From assembly GCA_020081605.1 (NCBI GenBank), contig JAHREC010000014.1, forward strand, positions 1 through 64,000: a stretch of DNA of 64,000 nt, written 5' to 3'. How positions within the stretch are numbered: position 1 is the first letter of the stretch; each line of letters starts with the position of its first letter. Below, in pieces: positions 1 to 10,358 of the stretch. Below the pieces are notes generated by a model. That model saw only the letters and a list, made by a program, of their open reading frames with translations. It was not told the DNA's origin and searched no databases. Position numbers and translations under genes: made by a program. The DNA is from Albifimbria verrucaria (Eukaryota > Ascomycota > Sordariomycetes > Hypocreales > Stachybotryaceae).

Positions 1-101
1 CTAACCCTAACCCTAACCCTAACCCTAACCCTAACCCTAACCCTAACTCCTAACCCTAACCCTAACCCTAACCCTAACCCTAACCCTAACCCTAACCCTA
101 A
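1..101. repeat. Terminal telomere array (CCCTAA)n
   Basis: About 16 tandem CCCTAA units run from the first base, so the window begins at a chromosome end, with TTAGGG on the strand running out to the tip. One unit is a variant (CTCCTAA, around 47-53). TTAGGG is the usual repeat of filamentous ascomycetes. Confidence 0.98.
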
Positions 102-163
102 TTTCCGTTGGGTTAGGGCTAAGGCTACGGGTAGGGTTACGCGTAGGGTTAAGGCCAAGATTA
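102..163. repeat. Degenerate telomere-like repeats in inverted orientation
   Basis: Directly inside the terminal array, the + strand becomes G-rich and carries imperfect GGGTTAGGG-like motifs (gggttaggg, gggtagggtta, agggttaagg). This is opposite in polarity to the terminal CCCTAA array, so it is not simply the decayed inner edge of that array. It may be an old telomere-telomere junction or subtelomeric repeat material. Confidence 0.6.
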
Positions 164-673
164 GGCCTGCAGTTTCACCCTTTCTACTCTCTTCACGCTA
201 CTTTTCCGCTTTTTGCCGTTTAGTAGCCGCCTTTAACTGTCTGTTGTTTGCTTCTCGCCCTTGTAAGAAGTCGTAGGCTTCGGCCTTCTTAAACGACCAG
301 CAACAAGGGACCGCCAGAGGGTAACGAGTGGAGACCGAAAAGCAAAGACGCAAACAGTCGGTTACTTGTAAGCGCGTAGTGGAGACCACCCAGGTAGGAA
401 AGATCAGGTAGCCTTAAGGTTCTAGGCTTCAAACAAGTGGAAACCAGTGACTAGCAAAGTAGTAACCAGCAGAGGCCGAGAGTGCTTAGTAAAGACCCTG
501 AAGCAAAAAGCAGACGGCAGATGGCCAACCACACCTGGCGGACAGTAGCAACTTAGAAAGAGCAAACGGAAAAGAAAGCTAAGCAGGTTGCAGGCGACGA
601 CAACAGACAACCGATCTAGAACAGAAAGGACTGGTGGGAAAAGGTTAACAGGCTAAAGCGGGAGGTAAAGAAC

Positions 674-810
674 AAAGAGCAGAGAACAGAGCAGAGAACA
701 GAGCAGAGAACAGAGCAGAGAACAGAGCAGAGAACAGAGCAGAGAACAGAGCAGAGAACAGAGCAGAGAACAGAGCAGAGAACAGAGCAGAGAACAGAGC
801 AGAGAACAGA
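674..810. repeat. 12-bp minisatellite (AGAGCAGAGAAC)n
   Basis: About 11 nearly perfect copies of AGAGCAGAGAAC lie in tandem. The unit is a multiple of three, so every frame stays open (for example repeated Phe-Ser-Ala-Leu on the minus strand), which explains the open frames here. I read it as a subtelomeric satellite rather than a protein. Confidence 0.93.
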
Positions 811-1170
811 AGATAGACAAGAAAGAGTAGAAAACAGCGACTAGATAGCGAGAACAAACAGGCACCAACAAGCAACTGGGAGAAGCGCTTAGACAAGCTA
901 GGGCAGCGTGACACTAGGAGACTCAACCGCAGACAACAGACAACAGACAACAGACAGCAAAAAGTAGCTTGTGAAAAACTTCCTACAACTTCCTACAACT
1001 CCTCCTTCCTCAGTGATTAGAGAACTTAACCCACCTTCTCTTAAACTCTTCGTCTTTTCAGTCTAACAAGAACCTTAGCTAGTAACCCTGGCCCACCTCG
1101 GCCTTCAACCCTGTTCTTTGTACCCTTAACCAAACTTCTTCTGCAGACCCTAGGGCCAAAGATCCTCAAG

Positions 1171-1199
1171 GTCAGGGTTAGGGTTAGGGTCAGGGTCAG
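1171..1199. repeat. Interstitial telomere-like motif
   Basis: The + strand reads gtcagggttagggttagggt followed by cagggtcag, with two perfect TTAGGG units flanked by TCAGGG variants. Polarity is opposite to the terminal array. A relic of an earlier end, or a binding site for telomere-repeat proteins, are both possible. Confidence 0.8.
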
Positions 1200-1530
1200 A
1201 AATTTACCTACCCTATATGCTTGGTCTGCTCGCTTCTATCAACCTTTTCACTCATAACTAGCACTTACCGATAGCTGTTAGAATACTATTTCACCCTATG
1301 CCTTGTATACCTGCCATTTTAACCAGAGTAACCTTAATAGCTGCTCTTTCCTCACGCTTTAAGGTTGGCGGTTAGCGGTTCGACAACGTAGCGGTTAGCG
1401 CTGGCCATAGGACCATGACTAATCTGCCGATAACCCTGATCCTGCAAATCGGCCACCGGACGTTAAGTTGATCCATCCCACGTTTTCCTGCCTAACGCCA
1501 GCACAGGTTATCCTGCTGTATCCTCCTACG

Positions 1531-1549
1531 AACCAACAGCCTGTTGGTT
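1531..1549. repeat. Perfect 19-bp palindrome
   Basis: AACCAACAG and CTGTTGGTT are exact reverse complements around a single C. The arm sequence with its following CC (AACCAACAGCC) recurs as an arm of the hairpin at 10320-10358. Confidence 0.7.
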
Positions 1550-2116
1550 ATCACCCCCAAAGCCCCTGTTGAGGCTGTGTAACCTAAGCCGCAGGACGTC
1601 AATCCATAGATCGCTATAAATTAATGCATCAGCCCCTTTACCAACTTTCTCATCATGCCGCCCGTTGGCTCCCATCCGAATAGCACCTTCGGCCTAATCA
1701 GCTTAAACATAATGCTCAAGAGTTCACTTCACTATAGAAACCATTAAAATTATATTCTTTTATATATCCATCGTCAATTCATAGAATGGCGTCAAAACAT
1801 GCCCACTCTACAGAGACAAGTGAGTCTTAGTGCCCTAATTGGTCCCATTCGCCTGGGAAGTAGCTGATCAGTACCCTAGACCTTGACGCTCGAACTCAAT
1901 CTGACGAGTGTTTGGGGCTTCCCACCCGGGCTCAAGCTATTCGGTGCTGGAGCTCAATTATATTCATGCAGGGGATGAATATCTGGAAGGCCTATCCTAT
2001 CTACCTAAATTATATGGTCGTGGGCTGGGGCGGCCTGAGTCTTTTGAAGCAGGCCGTCTTTTATTAGGTGCCTTAGGGATTTGTATCTTTGTCGCTGTGC
2101 CTATTATATTTCTATG

Positions 2117-3159
2117 TCAAAGGTAATAGCTATAGTTATCCTCTCTTCGGCTTATGCTATATTGATTATGAAGATATTTATCGAGATGGAACCTGGTGCC
2201 CCATTCATCGCCGACCATACATTGCTCGTGATATTTCAGGTTGAACCCATAAGTAATCCACCCTATGATTGATTCCTGTTCCTTTGAGGGCCCGAACGCA
2301 GCAATAGCTCCTTGGGCCATAATTAAACGATTATAGTAATCCAGTATATTCCACTGAAACCCTTTGTAGTCGCTGTTCTCGCTAGGGATCTCGATAGAAC
2401 AAGCTACTTCATCGTACAACCACCTTAAGTTCTTATAGCTAAACTCCGGCAGATCGTTAATCTCGCTGTTCATCATCGCCTTGGCATCCAGGCCGCCACT
2501 GTCGAAGTATTGCTGATTATATATCTTCTCAACCCCGTCACGGCTCTGAAGGCGTCTCTCGTTAAGTTTTGTTCGTGGTCCAGGGCCGTAGCCTAATTTA
2601 ACACGTCTTTCCATAGTGATTGGATCGATATCCATGATTGCGATATGGAGGTCTTGACTGCCATGTTGAAGTGCAAAGACTGGGTGTTGCTTCTCTTGTC
2701 GCTTCGAGAGTGGGTTAAGCTTTGGTTCGTTCCACATGCCAATATGCCGAACTTCATGGCCAAGTTGCTGCGTTAAAATATCCTCCATTCGACGATGGAG
2801 TTTAACGGATCGCGGGAATTCATTGGGGTTCCTTACATTGGGCCCAAGGTTCCAATCATGCATCTCCACGAGCTCGCCAAGTAATTCGCCTGCCGTTACC
2901 CTAGCTTTTGTATCAAGGCTTTTGGCAAGGGCGATCGACATCTCGCCATAACCCCTTCTTAGGGCTAGAGCTGCCAGAACCGTGAATACTGCACCCTTAA
3001 TGCATGAGTACCTATTCTGCTCGACATCTTCGGACTTAGCGTATGCCCGACAAGATGTAACGAGTTCCCAAAGTCCAAAGCCCATGCCTGGGGTTCCGGC
3101 CACCACTTCAATGTTGATTGGCCATGCATTCCAAAATCGAATCGACTTCGTGGCCGATT
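2117..3159 (-). CDS. Hypothetical protein, 5' end unresolved
   Basis: A frame of roughly 345 codons is open from about 3157 to the stop at 2117. I do not recognise the family. The coding feel is good: mixed composition, few low-complexity stretches, and acidic/aromatic segments such as EFSYKNLRWLYDEVAC. There is no ATG near the top of the open region; the first in-frame ATG gives MGFGLWEL. A GTATGT donor at 3249 with an acceptor ending at 3160 would join a short upstream exon in frame, but that exon itself lacks an ATG, so a further 5' exon is likely. No signal peptide or transmembrane segment is evident in the part that can be read. Confidence 0.6.
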
Positions 3160-4171
3160 CTGAACGGAGAGAGTGGTATTTGACTCCAATATATCTATAT
3201 TACTATATATTAACAGGGTCCTCACGAATGCCAGTTTAACAAGACATACCAATAGCTGCACCCTTACTCGTACCTATTTTCGCCACATTTCCTCTGAGGA
3301 AATGGACTTATATGTAGTGCCATTAGACAGGGGTTGAAGAATAGAAGCAAGAGTATAATCTGGCACAAGGGCCCAGCATAAGATAATAATCGATACTCTC
3401 ATAATGCAATAGTAAGAAAGGCTGGTTAATATTGCAGGATTTCTAGCGTTCTTATATCGTGGAGTCGAATATTATATTATTATATTATAATGGCGGAAAT
3501 ACAGTCCCCTTTTAAGCTATTAATTATCTGTTAGTTTATTGCTAACCTTACTCCATCCAGAACCAAACGCTTATCAGCTTATTCTTTTCCCCTTTTTAGC
3601 ATCTTTGTTGGTGGCTTGTGGCTTCTCCGTCTTGAGTTGGCCGCAGACCCCCATATACAAGTCATGCGGTGAATGATTCGTATGATGATGGGGTCTGGAA
3701 CATATAAATAGTATCCAGAAGCTTGTGGGATATGCGGTTAGAATAAGGTCCGCTGTCAGCGTGTGCGAGAAGCATCGGTTTTATGATACGCAGCTCCGTG
3801 TACGAGATATGATTGCTCCGACATGCCCCCAATTCCTGGGGCTTGTCTGGATCATGAGGCTGAGAAGCGTGGGTTTGTTGGTAAGCATATGTTACAGGAT
3901 TCCAAACAGCGCAAGATACGCTCTAACACCCCTGTAGTAATCAGGGCGCAGCAAGCCACCGAACAAAAACGGCGATTTACAGTCTGGTGTTTTCTAACCA
4001 ACGAACAATTCTCCCATCAGTATTAAGAATTCATAAATAGCAGCCATACTTTATAATATATATTTAAATATGTAAGCTCTACGATTCTGAATATTTCTAT
4101 GAACTTTAAATCTTAATCTTTTCTTTAGGCTACCTATATTCATCTCTTGTGAATAGTTGAAAATCACAAAC

Positions 4172-4651
4172 ATGCATCTATCTTTAAAATATATACTTTC
4201 TCTTGCCTTTATCCCGTTGAGTCTCCTAGGCGCTATTGCCACACCGATAACTCAAACTGGCGAAGTCCATGGTCATCTTAACCAGCGCACCCCAGTCTGG
4301 AATTGGCCTCGTTGCACTTTTGCAGAGGAAGGGCAATGTACTCTCTATATGGCAACGGGGAAACCATATCCAACCTTCACACAATATCGCACGTTTGCAC
4401 TTTTCGATCATAAATGCAAACTCACATCCCTTTATTATACAGACATAAAGGAGAAGATTGTCAATCTCAAAGGCCATCTACCAGGTGGCATAAGAATCGC
4501 AGTCGACGATCAAATGCAACCGGAAGGTGCTATATCTTATCGTTTAGTAGATACTCCTCTTGGTAGTGGCTTGGAGTGCCATGATTGGGGGAGTATGTGG
4601 ATGGCATCGGCTGCAGGAGACATTTCCCTGTTAAGCAACATTTTCTATTAG
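4172..4651 (+). CDS. Small secreted protein (candidate effector)
   Basis: This predicts a 159-residue protein. I take the ATG at 4172 because an upstream in-frame TTG is not a plausible fungal start. Residues 1 to about 25 form a classic signal peptide (MHLSLKYILSLAFIPLSLLG, then an AIAT-P cleavage region). The mature part is about 135 residues with four cysteines (in WPRC, GQC, HKC, LEC), which could form two disulphides. No known domain is recognised. A single-exon, cysteine-containing secreted protein 4 kb from a telomere fits the usual profile of a fungal effector or antimicrobial secreted protein; this is inference from size, signal peptide and location only. Confidence 0.72.
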   Translation: MHLSLKYILSLAFIPLSLLGAIATPITQTGEVHGHLNQRTPVWNWPRCTFAEEGQCTLYMATGKPYPTFTQYRTFALFDHKCKLTSLYYTDIKEKIVNLKGHLPGGIRIAVDDQMQPEGAISYRLVDTPLGSGLECHDWGSMWMASAAGDISLLSNIFY

Positions 4652-4903
4652 CTACGATAGCCTGATATACATTGGTTGTGTTTAGTGAAAAAGAAAGCAG
4701 CATTAAGTCGGCCCTAGAGTATATAAACCCAACCTAACCTTAACCCCCAGCCGCTTAAGTGTTTGCTACCTCCCAAGAATGGAAAGTGCTGAAGAAACTT
4801 AACATTAATACAATAAAAAGCGAGCTTAGCTCTTGTCAATTAAACGGCAGGATTACCTAAGCCCCATGCCCCACTGTATATAATCTAGTGGGTGACAGTA
4901 CTA

Positions 4904-5461
4904 TTATATTATTTTTTTCTGGTAAAGCCGATCCATACGGATTCCATGTATAGCCTTGTCTAACTCCTGGGCTGCTGTTGCCGTAGATATTTTAATGCTT
5001 TCTTCGATATCCGCCTTTATAACCGCTTCCTCCTTTTCTAACTTGATCTTCTGCGCTGCGATACCCTTGAGGTCTTCAAGTCCCTGCAGGAAGCAAATTT
5101 CCACCTCATCATGCAACCTCACCAGGCATCGTTCCCCACTTTGATACAGCGATACTAGAGAAGGAACATAACCATTTTGTCCGAGTAGGGTTAGAAGTCG
5201 ATGGCTCTGTTTTAACAGACGCCTCATTTCACCCGCGTCGACTTCCTCACGCTCCGCTGATATTTTTTGTATGGTGTTCATTGCCTGTATTAGATCCTCG
5301 AAGTCTTCGTCGCTTATCCATCTGGGGAAACGGTATCGATGCTCTTTCCATAGAACCGCCCACGATTCAAGATTAGCCGACGCTGCGCAATCCCATCCGC
5401 GCTCCTTTAGCGTATCTGCCAACACTGCTTTGGCGTATAAAAAGCATGCTTCTTCCATCAT
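4904..5461 (-). CDS. Hypothetical protein, helical
   Basis: About 185 residues from ATG at 5461 (or the adjacent ATG at 5458). The sequence is rich in Glu, Lys and Leu, and the C-terminal third (ALEDLKGIAAQK-type pattern) looks like an amphipathic helix or coiled coil. There is no signal peptide or membrane segment, and I do not recognise the family. An Ala/Lys-rich frame just upstream (5669-5869) may be part of the same transcription unit, separated by an intron or a frameshift. Confidence 0.5.
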   Translation of the reverse strand: MMEEACFLYAKAVLADTLKERGWDCAASANLESWAVLWKEHRYRFPRWISDEDFEDLIQAMNTIQKISAEREEVDAGEMRRLLKQSHRLLTLLGQNGYVPSLVSLYQSGERCLVRLHDEVEICFLQGLEDLKGIAAQKIKLEKEEAVIKADIEESIKISTATAAQELDKAIHGIRMDRLYQKKII

Positions 5462-5668
5462 ACATCGCACAGTTCCGAAAAACTCATACTGTAAGCGGAA
5501 TGGTAGGAAGGCTCGACCTAGAAATTTCTTTCATGGCCCACTGGCACTGGCTTTGGTTAGGTCTTCAAACGACGAGCTCTCATATACAGACCCATACCTT
5601 CACCCCGTGCCATCGACGCAGCCATACTCGCTATACGGTCTTCGTTCTGATCGATGCCGTTCGCAGTT

Positions 5669-5869
5669 CTATCGTCGCTTGCTCCGTGACCCTTCATCGT
5701 GTCCTTTGGGAGGCTGAGCCCCCTCCTCGCGAGGCGAAACGGGCTCTTCTCGCTCGTGCGTTTCTTCGTAGGACGTATTAGATGCGATTTCCATGTTTGC
5801 TCCCTGTTCTGCGAATGTCCTTGCCGCTTCTGCCGCCTTCTGAGCTGCCGTCCTCTTCTTCTTCGCCAT
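5669..5869 (-). CDS. Ala/Lys/Glu-rich small ORF, possibly 5' exon of the next gene
   Basis: A 66-codon frame starting MAKKKRTAAQKAAEAA, then Glu- and Pro-rich. An overlapping frame continues toward 5557 (ARTANGIDQ-like region), as if one base had been gained or two lost near 5690. The basic, low-complexity N-terminus could be nuclear. It is collinear with, and upstream of, the 4904-5461 frame on the same strand, so it may be its first exon. Weak on its own. Confidence 0.3.
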   Translation of the reverse strand: MAKKKRTAAQKAAEAARTFAEQGANMEIASNTSYEETHEREEPVSPREEGAQPPKGHDEGSRSKRR

Positions 5870-6102
5870 TGCTGTAATGGTTCGCTATCCGGTTCTTGGT
5901 GGCGAGGATGATGTTCGCTACTTTCTCGAGGGAGAGGAAAAGAAGGGAGAGAAGGAAGAAGTCGATGCATATGAGACATGCGAAATCGCGGTCCGGAATA
6001 TATATAAACCACCGGACCACAAACATACAGTGCCCTTGAAGTCAGACTCTACGACAGACCGTCGTGCAAGCTTCGAATACGCTTCCTCAATGCAGCAGAC
6101 AA

Positions 6103-6598
6103 CTAAGATGCCTCTTCTAACGCGCTATTTGTCAACGCGTCTGCTTGCTCATTGTGCTCTCGCGCTACATGCCAAAACAAAACCTCCACACCGACTTTAC
6201 GAAGCGTATCAATCCACTTATCTAATTCCTTGAAAAGGTCCGAGTTACGAACTATTTTCTGCTTTGCTGTCCAATAAACCCCGTCTTTTCATACCCACCG
6301 GTTCGGAACCCAGTCCGTGATCCCGTCTACCACATATGCTGAATCTGCTTTGATCACTACTAGATCCAGCCTCTTACCCCCAAACCGTTCTTTTTGTATA
6401 TCGCATGGGCCACTTGAAGCGCAATAATGGCAGCCTGAAGTTCTGCCACCTGATTCGTCGTGCGAACACTCTCGATAATGACGCTTTTATTGTATTCGGA
6501 GTATTCCCGACAAACACACCTGCAGCCATTCTGGCTGTTGGTGTTCCATTGTACCGGCACACACCATCGACGGCAATGACTATGCAATCTAGATGCAT
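6103..6598 (-). pseudogene. Ribonuclease H-like gene, frameshifted and with a stop
   Basis: Reading the minus strand from ATG 6598, one frame gives CIVIAVDGVCRYNG, the first RNase H strand with its Asp. A second frame then supplies TTNQVAELQAAIIAL (the helix with the catalytic Glu), followed by VIKADSAYVVDGI (the D-S motif) and FWHVAREHNEQADAL (the C-terminal H..N..AD motif), ending at TAG 6103-6105. So all landmark motifs of an RNase HI fold are present in order over about 165 codons. The frame changes once near 6500, and an in-frame TGA interrupts the region after the DWVPNRWV segment (near 6290). Cellular RNase H1 paralogue or a transposon-derived RNase H domain are both possible; I see no reverse transcriptase beside it. 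Confidence 0.8.
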
Positions 6599-7398
6599 TT
6601 CCCATCTGTGTAAGGGGTTTCACATCACAATTTCAAACGCTGCTTATACCATGCATTTATATATTGAGCTTCAGTGACTGAGACCTCAACACCACTTTAA
6701 CCTTTGTCCCATCGTTTGGTTTTCCAGAGGCTGCATAAAGGAGGGAGGGATATGCGGCGTGGTATGGTTTGACCATTCATAAAGCAGTAACCCAATCGTT
6801 CGCCAAGGCGTCAGAAACCCTCGTTTAATCCCGGTTTGGACGATTGAAGCTGCTGCGTGAGGGTGGGGGTTTGTAGGTTCGTGGCCACCAAGCCAATGAG
6901 TGGTGGCCTATGGGCTGTGAACCAACCTTATTTAAAAGCATTGGTGGGAAGCAAACCCGGGAATTCGGACTGGCGAGGGTCACTACGTGAGTTCCTTTTA
7001 TTCTAGCTGGCACAGTCGGACCTTTGTGTGATGTCGGCGTCCTATTGCAGGGCCAACCGCATACACAATCGTTCTTGGTATGGAACCCCGTGGGCACCCT
7101 ATTGGTTGCGACCGCATCGTCCGGGTACTCACCCAGGCACATTTACAGGGTAGCGGGGAGCCAACTGCATAAGAGAACGAAACGATGAGATAACGACCCA
7201 ACAGTAAATTGTCAAATATTCCTAGGACCTCCCGGCTCTTGCATGGGCTCGGTTAGGATTCCTGGATATGGATACCAACAGCATATAGGATCATCGTAGG
7301 CGAGGGCTTTCGGGCTAGTCGAGACAGCCACCTCCCGCTCTTTCCGCTCTTCCAGGCCGGGGTTCAATGGGATAAAGGCACAGTACACTGTTCCGCGT

Positions 7399-7515
7399 AA
7401 AACTATAAAGAGGTGGCCGATTTCCTCCTTCCAATCTCCAGCCCGACTCATCTCCTTAGCCCTCACCTGACCATCCGACCATCCAATCATCCAATCGTCC
7501 GCACCCTTTGCCAAC
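7399..7515 (+). promoter_or_regulatory. Probable promoter of the secreted protein gene
   Basis: A TATA-like ctataaag lies near 7401, followed by a pyrimidine-rich leader with CCAAT-like motifs (ccaatcatccaatcg, about 7482-7497), ending at the ATG at 7516. Assigned by motif and position only. Confidence 0.3.
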
Positions 7516-8066
7516 ATGCTCTTCCTTCCCCTTATCCTTGGCCTTGCCGCCAGTGTCAACGCAATCGACCTCTACCTCGGTTGGAGGGGCGGCAGCAACT
7601 ACGTTGCTTGCCGTAACATAAACCCCAACGTCTGCTGCTCCACTGCTGCAGGAGGGAGCCCTTCAACAGCCTTGACTTCAGAGAGATCCCCAGGAACTGG
7701 AACATCCAGTGCCGTGGCCACAGAGGCCCCCAGTGTGGCTCGCTGGCCGAGGTCAAGCAGAGCAACGGCGCTACCGCAGTTAGCCTGTTCAACTCTGACT
7801 TTGGTGGCTCTGGCTATGGCTTCGTCTCTAAGCGCTCCACGGACGATGCTGTTGTTGAGACCGTAAGGCCATCTCTCTTGGTCTTTGGAGACGGGGCTCA
7901 ATATGATCTTTCCGAATTGACTGAATCTTCCTATGATGAAATGGTATGTGCCTCTTACGTCCCATAGGCTTGAACCATAAGTGCTTTTGCTAATGACCAT
8001 GGTAGTTAGTACCAGCTTTTCCGCTACCATCCTCCGAGTCATAACATGGCATCCTCCCTCGCTTAA
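7516..8066 (+). CDS. Secreted protein, one frameshift, one intron
   Basis: ATG 7516 begins a clear signal peptide (MLFLPLILGLAASVNA, cleavage before IDLYL). The frame reads well to about residue 45 (NPNVCCSTAAGG) and then becomes Ser/Thr noise. In the frame one base earlier, a coherent protein continues (FNSLDFREIPRNWNIQCRG and on to ELTESSYDEM). The switch lies at the GGAGGGAGCCC run around 7654 and equals one missing base. A GTATGT donor after SYDEM (around 7942) and a TTAG acceptor give a last exon (YQLFRYHPPSHNM...) ending at TAA 8064-8066. The restored length is about 160 residues. Family not recognised; Cys-containing, probably extracellular. Confidence 0.6.
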
Positions 8067-8484
8067 CCCCTCGCTTGACCCCTCGCGCTTCCAAAGAGTC
8101 TACCTGCTAATGTTCGTATTCTTCGTCTACAGTCTCCGAATCGCAGCTTCGAACGGTTCCTCCGACGATGTTCCCGCCAAATTCGACACATCCAGGATCG
8201 AGTAAAGGTTCGATATGGTGGCTTGAGCGCTTGGAATATATGCCAGCCTGGTCCGACGTTCCTCTTGCGATCACCTTGACTGCGGAGGGTAACAGGTTGC
8301 CTTGCATACTTAGTTAAACATTATAGAACTCTGCTACCTCATTCCCTACAAGTCCCATATCCCTTCCAGTGTGTGACTAAATACAGTAATCTGTGAAGTT
8401 GAAAATCCATAGCCCAATTTTTAAGAACAGCAGCTTTCGTTCAGCTCGGCACCCACACAAGCTCAATAATACCATCAAGTGCCT

Positions 8485-10136
8485 TCATGGGCCTTTTTCT
8501 TCTACCATCCATCGCTCATCATCCTTCTTTCGAACATATACCTGTAACACGGACCTGTCCTCCATGACTTGCGAGTCACGAAGCTCCCAAGCAATCTTCT
8601 TACCCGTTTTGAGGAGCGAGGGGCGCTGAGGGCCATACGTGTAGTCGAAGTTCCACACATGCTCCTCGAACAGCGGGCGAAATGTACGCTCCACCTGACT
8701 CAGGTCGAAGTCGATCCCATCGGGGTAGTGCGCAATGCTATAACCGTTGGAGATGATGAAGTTGTCCGCAGTAACGAAGCGCTGAAACGGGCAGTCCTCG
8801 CCGCACGTATAGGATATCTTGGTGGTATTTAGCGGGTTGGCCGAGTGCCACTTGTCGCCTCTCTTGAAATGATGAATGCTGTACGGCTTAAATCCGCCTT
8901 CGTAGAAACCCGATGCGTCTCCTACAAGATCGAGCTGCCAGAGGTCCTTCAGGTGCGTGAGACGTATGTCGGTGTTCTCGCATATGCACTTACGAAGGAG
9001 AATGTCTCCTGAGGACCCCAGCCGGTGTTGGACTGCTTGATCTTGGCCCTCGTCCGGCAAGCGTCAATGCGACTGGAAACGATACCCGCCAAAGGACGGC
9101 TGAGGAAGACTCCACCGCCTCCAAAAGCTTGGGAGCCGTGCACCTTCACGGCCGTAACGTCCTCGGATAAGGTGCCGATATATAACAGCCTTGTATGATC
9201 ATACTGCTTGAACCGCTCGACGAGGCCATTCATCGCCGTGAAGAAGGTGTCGTCATCGCACAAGACCAGCCACTTCCTGTTCGGGGAGTCTTTGTGGGAG
9301 TAAAGCATAGGCACCAGGTTGAGGTACCGGACAGCCATCTCCTTCTCTATCCGGCTATCCCACCCGCTCACTTCGGAATCGATACCGGCATCGGCAAGTC
9401 GTTGCGCGACCTCCGTAAGCTCCGCATCCGTGACGTCAAGGAGGCGAAGGAGGAGCTTGCCTCCGTTAGACCTGCCTTTGCTGTCGGTTAGCCAGTAGGC
9501 CCACTCTTGGATCATCGAAGGGTCGCTGAGGCGCTTGTATGTGGTGGAAATGGCGAATATGAAGTCGGAGAGATCAGCATCGGCCGGGAAAGGCGACTCC
9601 GGGACGGAAACCTCCAAGGGTTCGCTGCATTTCTCTTCCTGGTCGTGGCCACTCAGCAGATCCACCACCCGGAAGCCTTCGGCGTCATTACCTGATGACA
9701 GGAGGTTCTGCGGTAGCGAAGTATAAGATTGACGCTCGATGGGCTTGCGCGTGAAGCTGATGTAGCGTCTCAAATACTCGACTTGATCGTCCAGCTTGTA
9801 TCTGTCACTTATCTCACGAAGCCTGTCCGTATCAACATTGCAATTCATAACGTGGCTCGATGACGGCCGTGCGCCATGTGCGCTGGTGTTGATGGGTTTG
9901 GCTTGATCACCGCCCGAAAGTTTCGGCTTGACAGCGGATACATCTTTTAAATCAGATGTTTTTAGAAGCAAGTCTGTGGTATACGGTCTCGTTGATGGTA
10001 AGTTCCAATATGCTATCAAAAGAACGGCAATAAGCACAACAAGCTTGAGAGCTCTTGAGAAGGAGCTCCGTATGCCCCAGGTTGACTGGATTAATGCCTT
10101 CGCTAGGGTGCAGGCCTCGTGGCTTTCGCCGACCAA
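8485..10136 (-). CDS. Fringe-like / GT31 (DUF604-type) glycosyltransferase
   Basis: A type II membrane glycosyltransferase of about 540 residues in two overlapping frames. Near the N-terminus a single hydrophobic segment (ALKLVVLIAVLLIAYW) looks like a Golgi signal anchor. It is followed by a stem and a catalytic region with LVLCDDDTFF (the DDD metal/nucleotide-sugar motif), GGGGVFLSRPL, and further on ENTDIRLTHLKDLWQLD, YTCGEDCPFQRF and NGYSIAHYP, all typical of fungal Fringe-like proteins. The frame changes at TCCTGAGGA around 9009; one missing base restores GWGPQ-GDILLRKC. The 5' end is unclear: no ATG precedes the anchor in frame and an in-frame TAG lies just upstream, so a further exon or another indel is likely. 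Confidence 0.8.
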
Positions 10137-10319
10137 TACACACTATGCGGGGCCTCTAGGCGGCCGATCCACCCTACCATAGCTAGGTAGGACAGTAAGC
10201 AAATGCGGTTGGGTAAAGAAGGGTGTCGGTATTCAGGGCATACAAGTAATAGAGTTGCCTACCAAAGTAGGTTAAGGGGCTTAAGGTGTCAATTGAAACG
10301 GCGAGGCCGAGGCATTAAT

Positions 10320-10358
10320 GGCTGTTGGTTATGTAAATTTGTGGCAGAACCAACAGCC
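10320..10358. repeat. Hairpin with 11-bp perfect arms
   Basis: GGCTGTTGGTT (10320-10330) and AACCAACAGCC (10348-10358) are exact reverse complements around a 17-bp loop. The same arm sequence occurs in the palindrome at 1531-1549. Confidence 0.65.

Larger units (their letters stand above)
164..2116. other. Subtelomeric non-coding region
   Basis: I see no convincing gene here. Open frames over 645-950 are created by the minisatellite and are low-complexity. A hydrophobic frame near 1908-2126 on the + strand has no ATG start and no recognisable domain. Besides the minisatellite, the interstitial telomere motif and the palindrome listed separately, there are short direct repeats such as ACAGACA (930-958) and TTCCTACAAC (about 979-999). 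Confidence 0.6.

Noticed and set aside
674..810. CRISPR-like array
   Set aside because: Uniform 12-bp tandem repeats with no spacers in a eukaryotic telomeric region.
645..950. Leu/Ser/Phe repeat protein on the minus strand
   Set aside because: The frame is generated entirely by the 12-bp minisatellite; all frames stay open across it.
3160..3225. 66-bp GTGAGG...TTCAG intron to give the 2117-3159 gene a signal peptide
   Set aside because: The join is out of frame: a stop codon appears in exon 1 in the required phase.
6825..7142. Minus-strand ORF between the RNase H remnant and the secreted gene
   Set aside because: No ATG-based coding logic, no domain, and basic low-quality composition; overlapping frames of similar length exist.
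7599..7650. A 39-bp intron to explain the frame change in the 7516 gene
   Set aside because: 39 bp is a multiple of three, so removing it would not change frame; it is also shorter than normal fungal introns.
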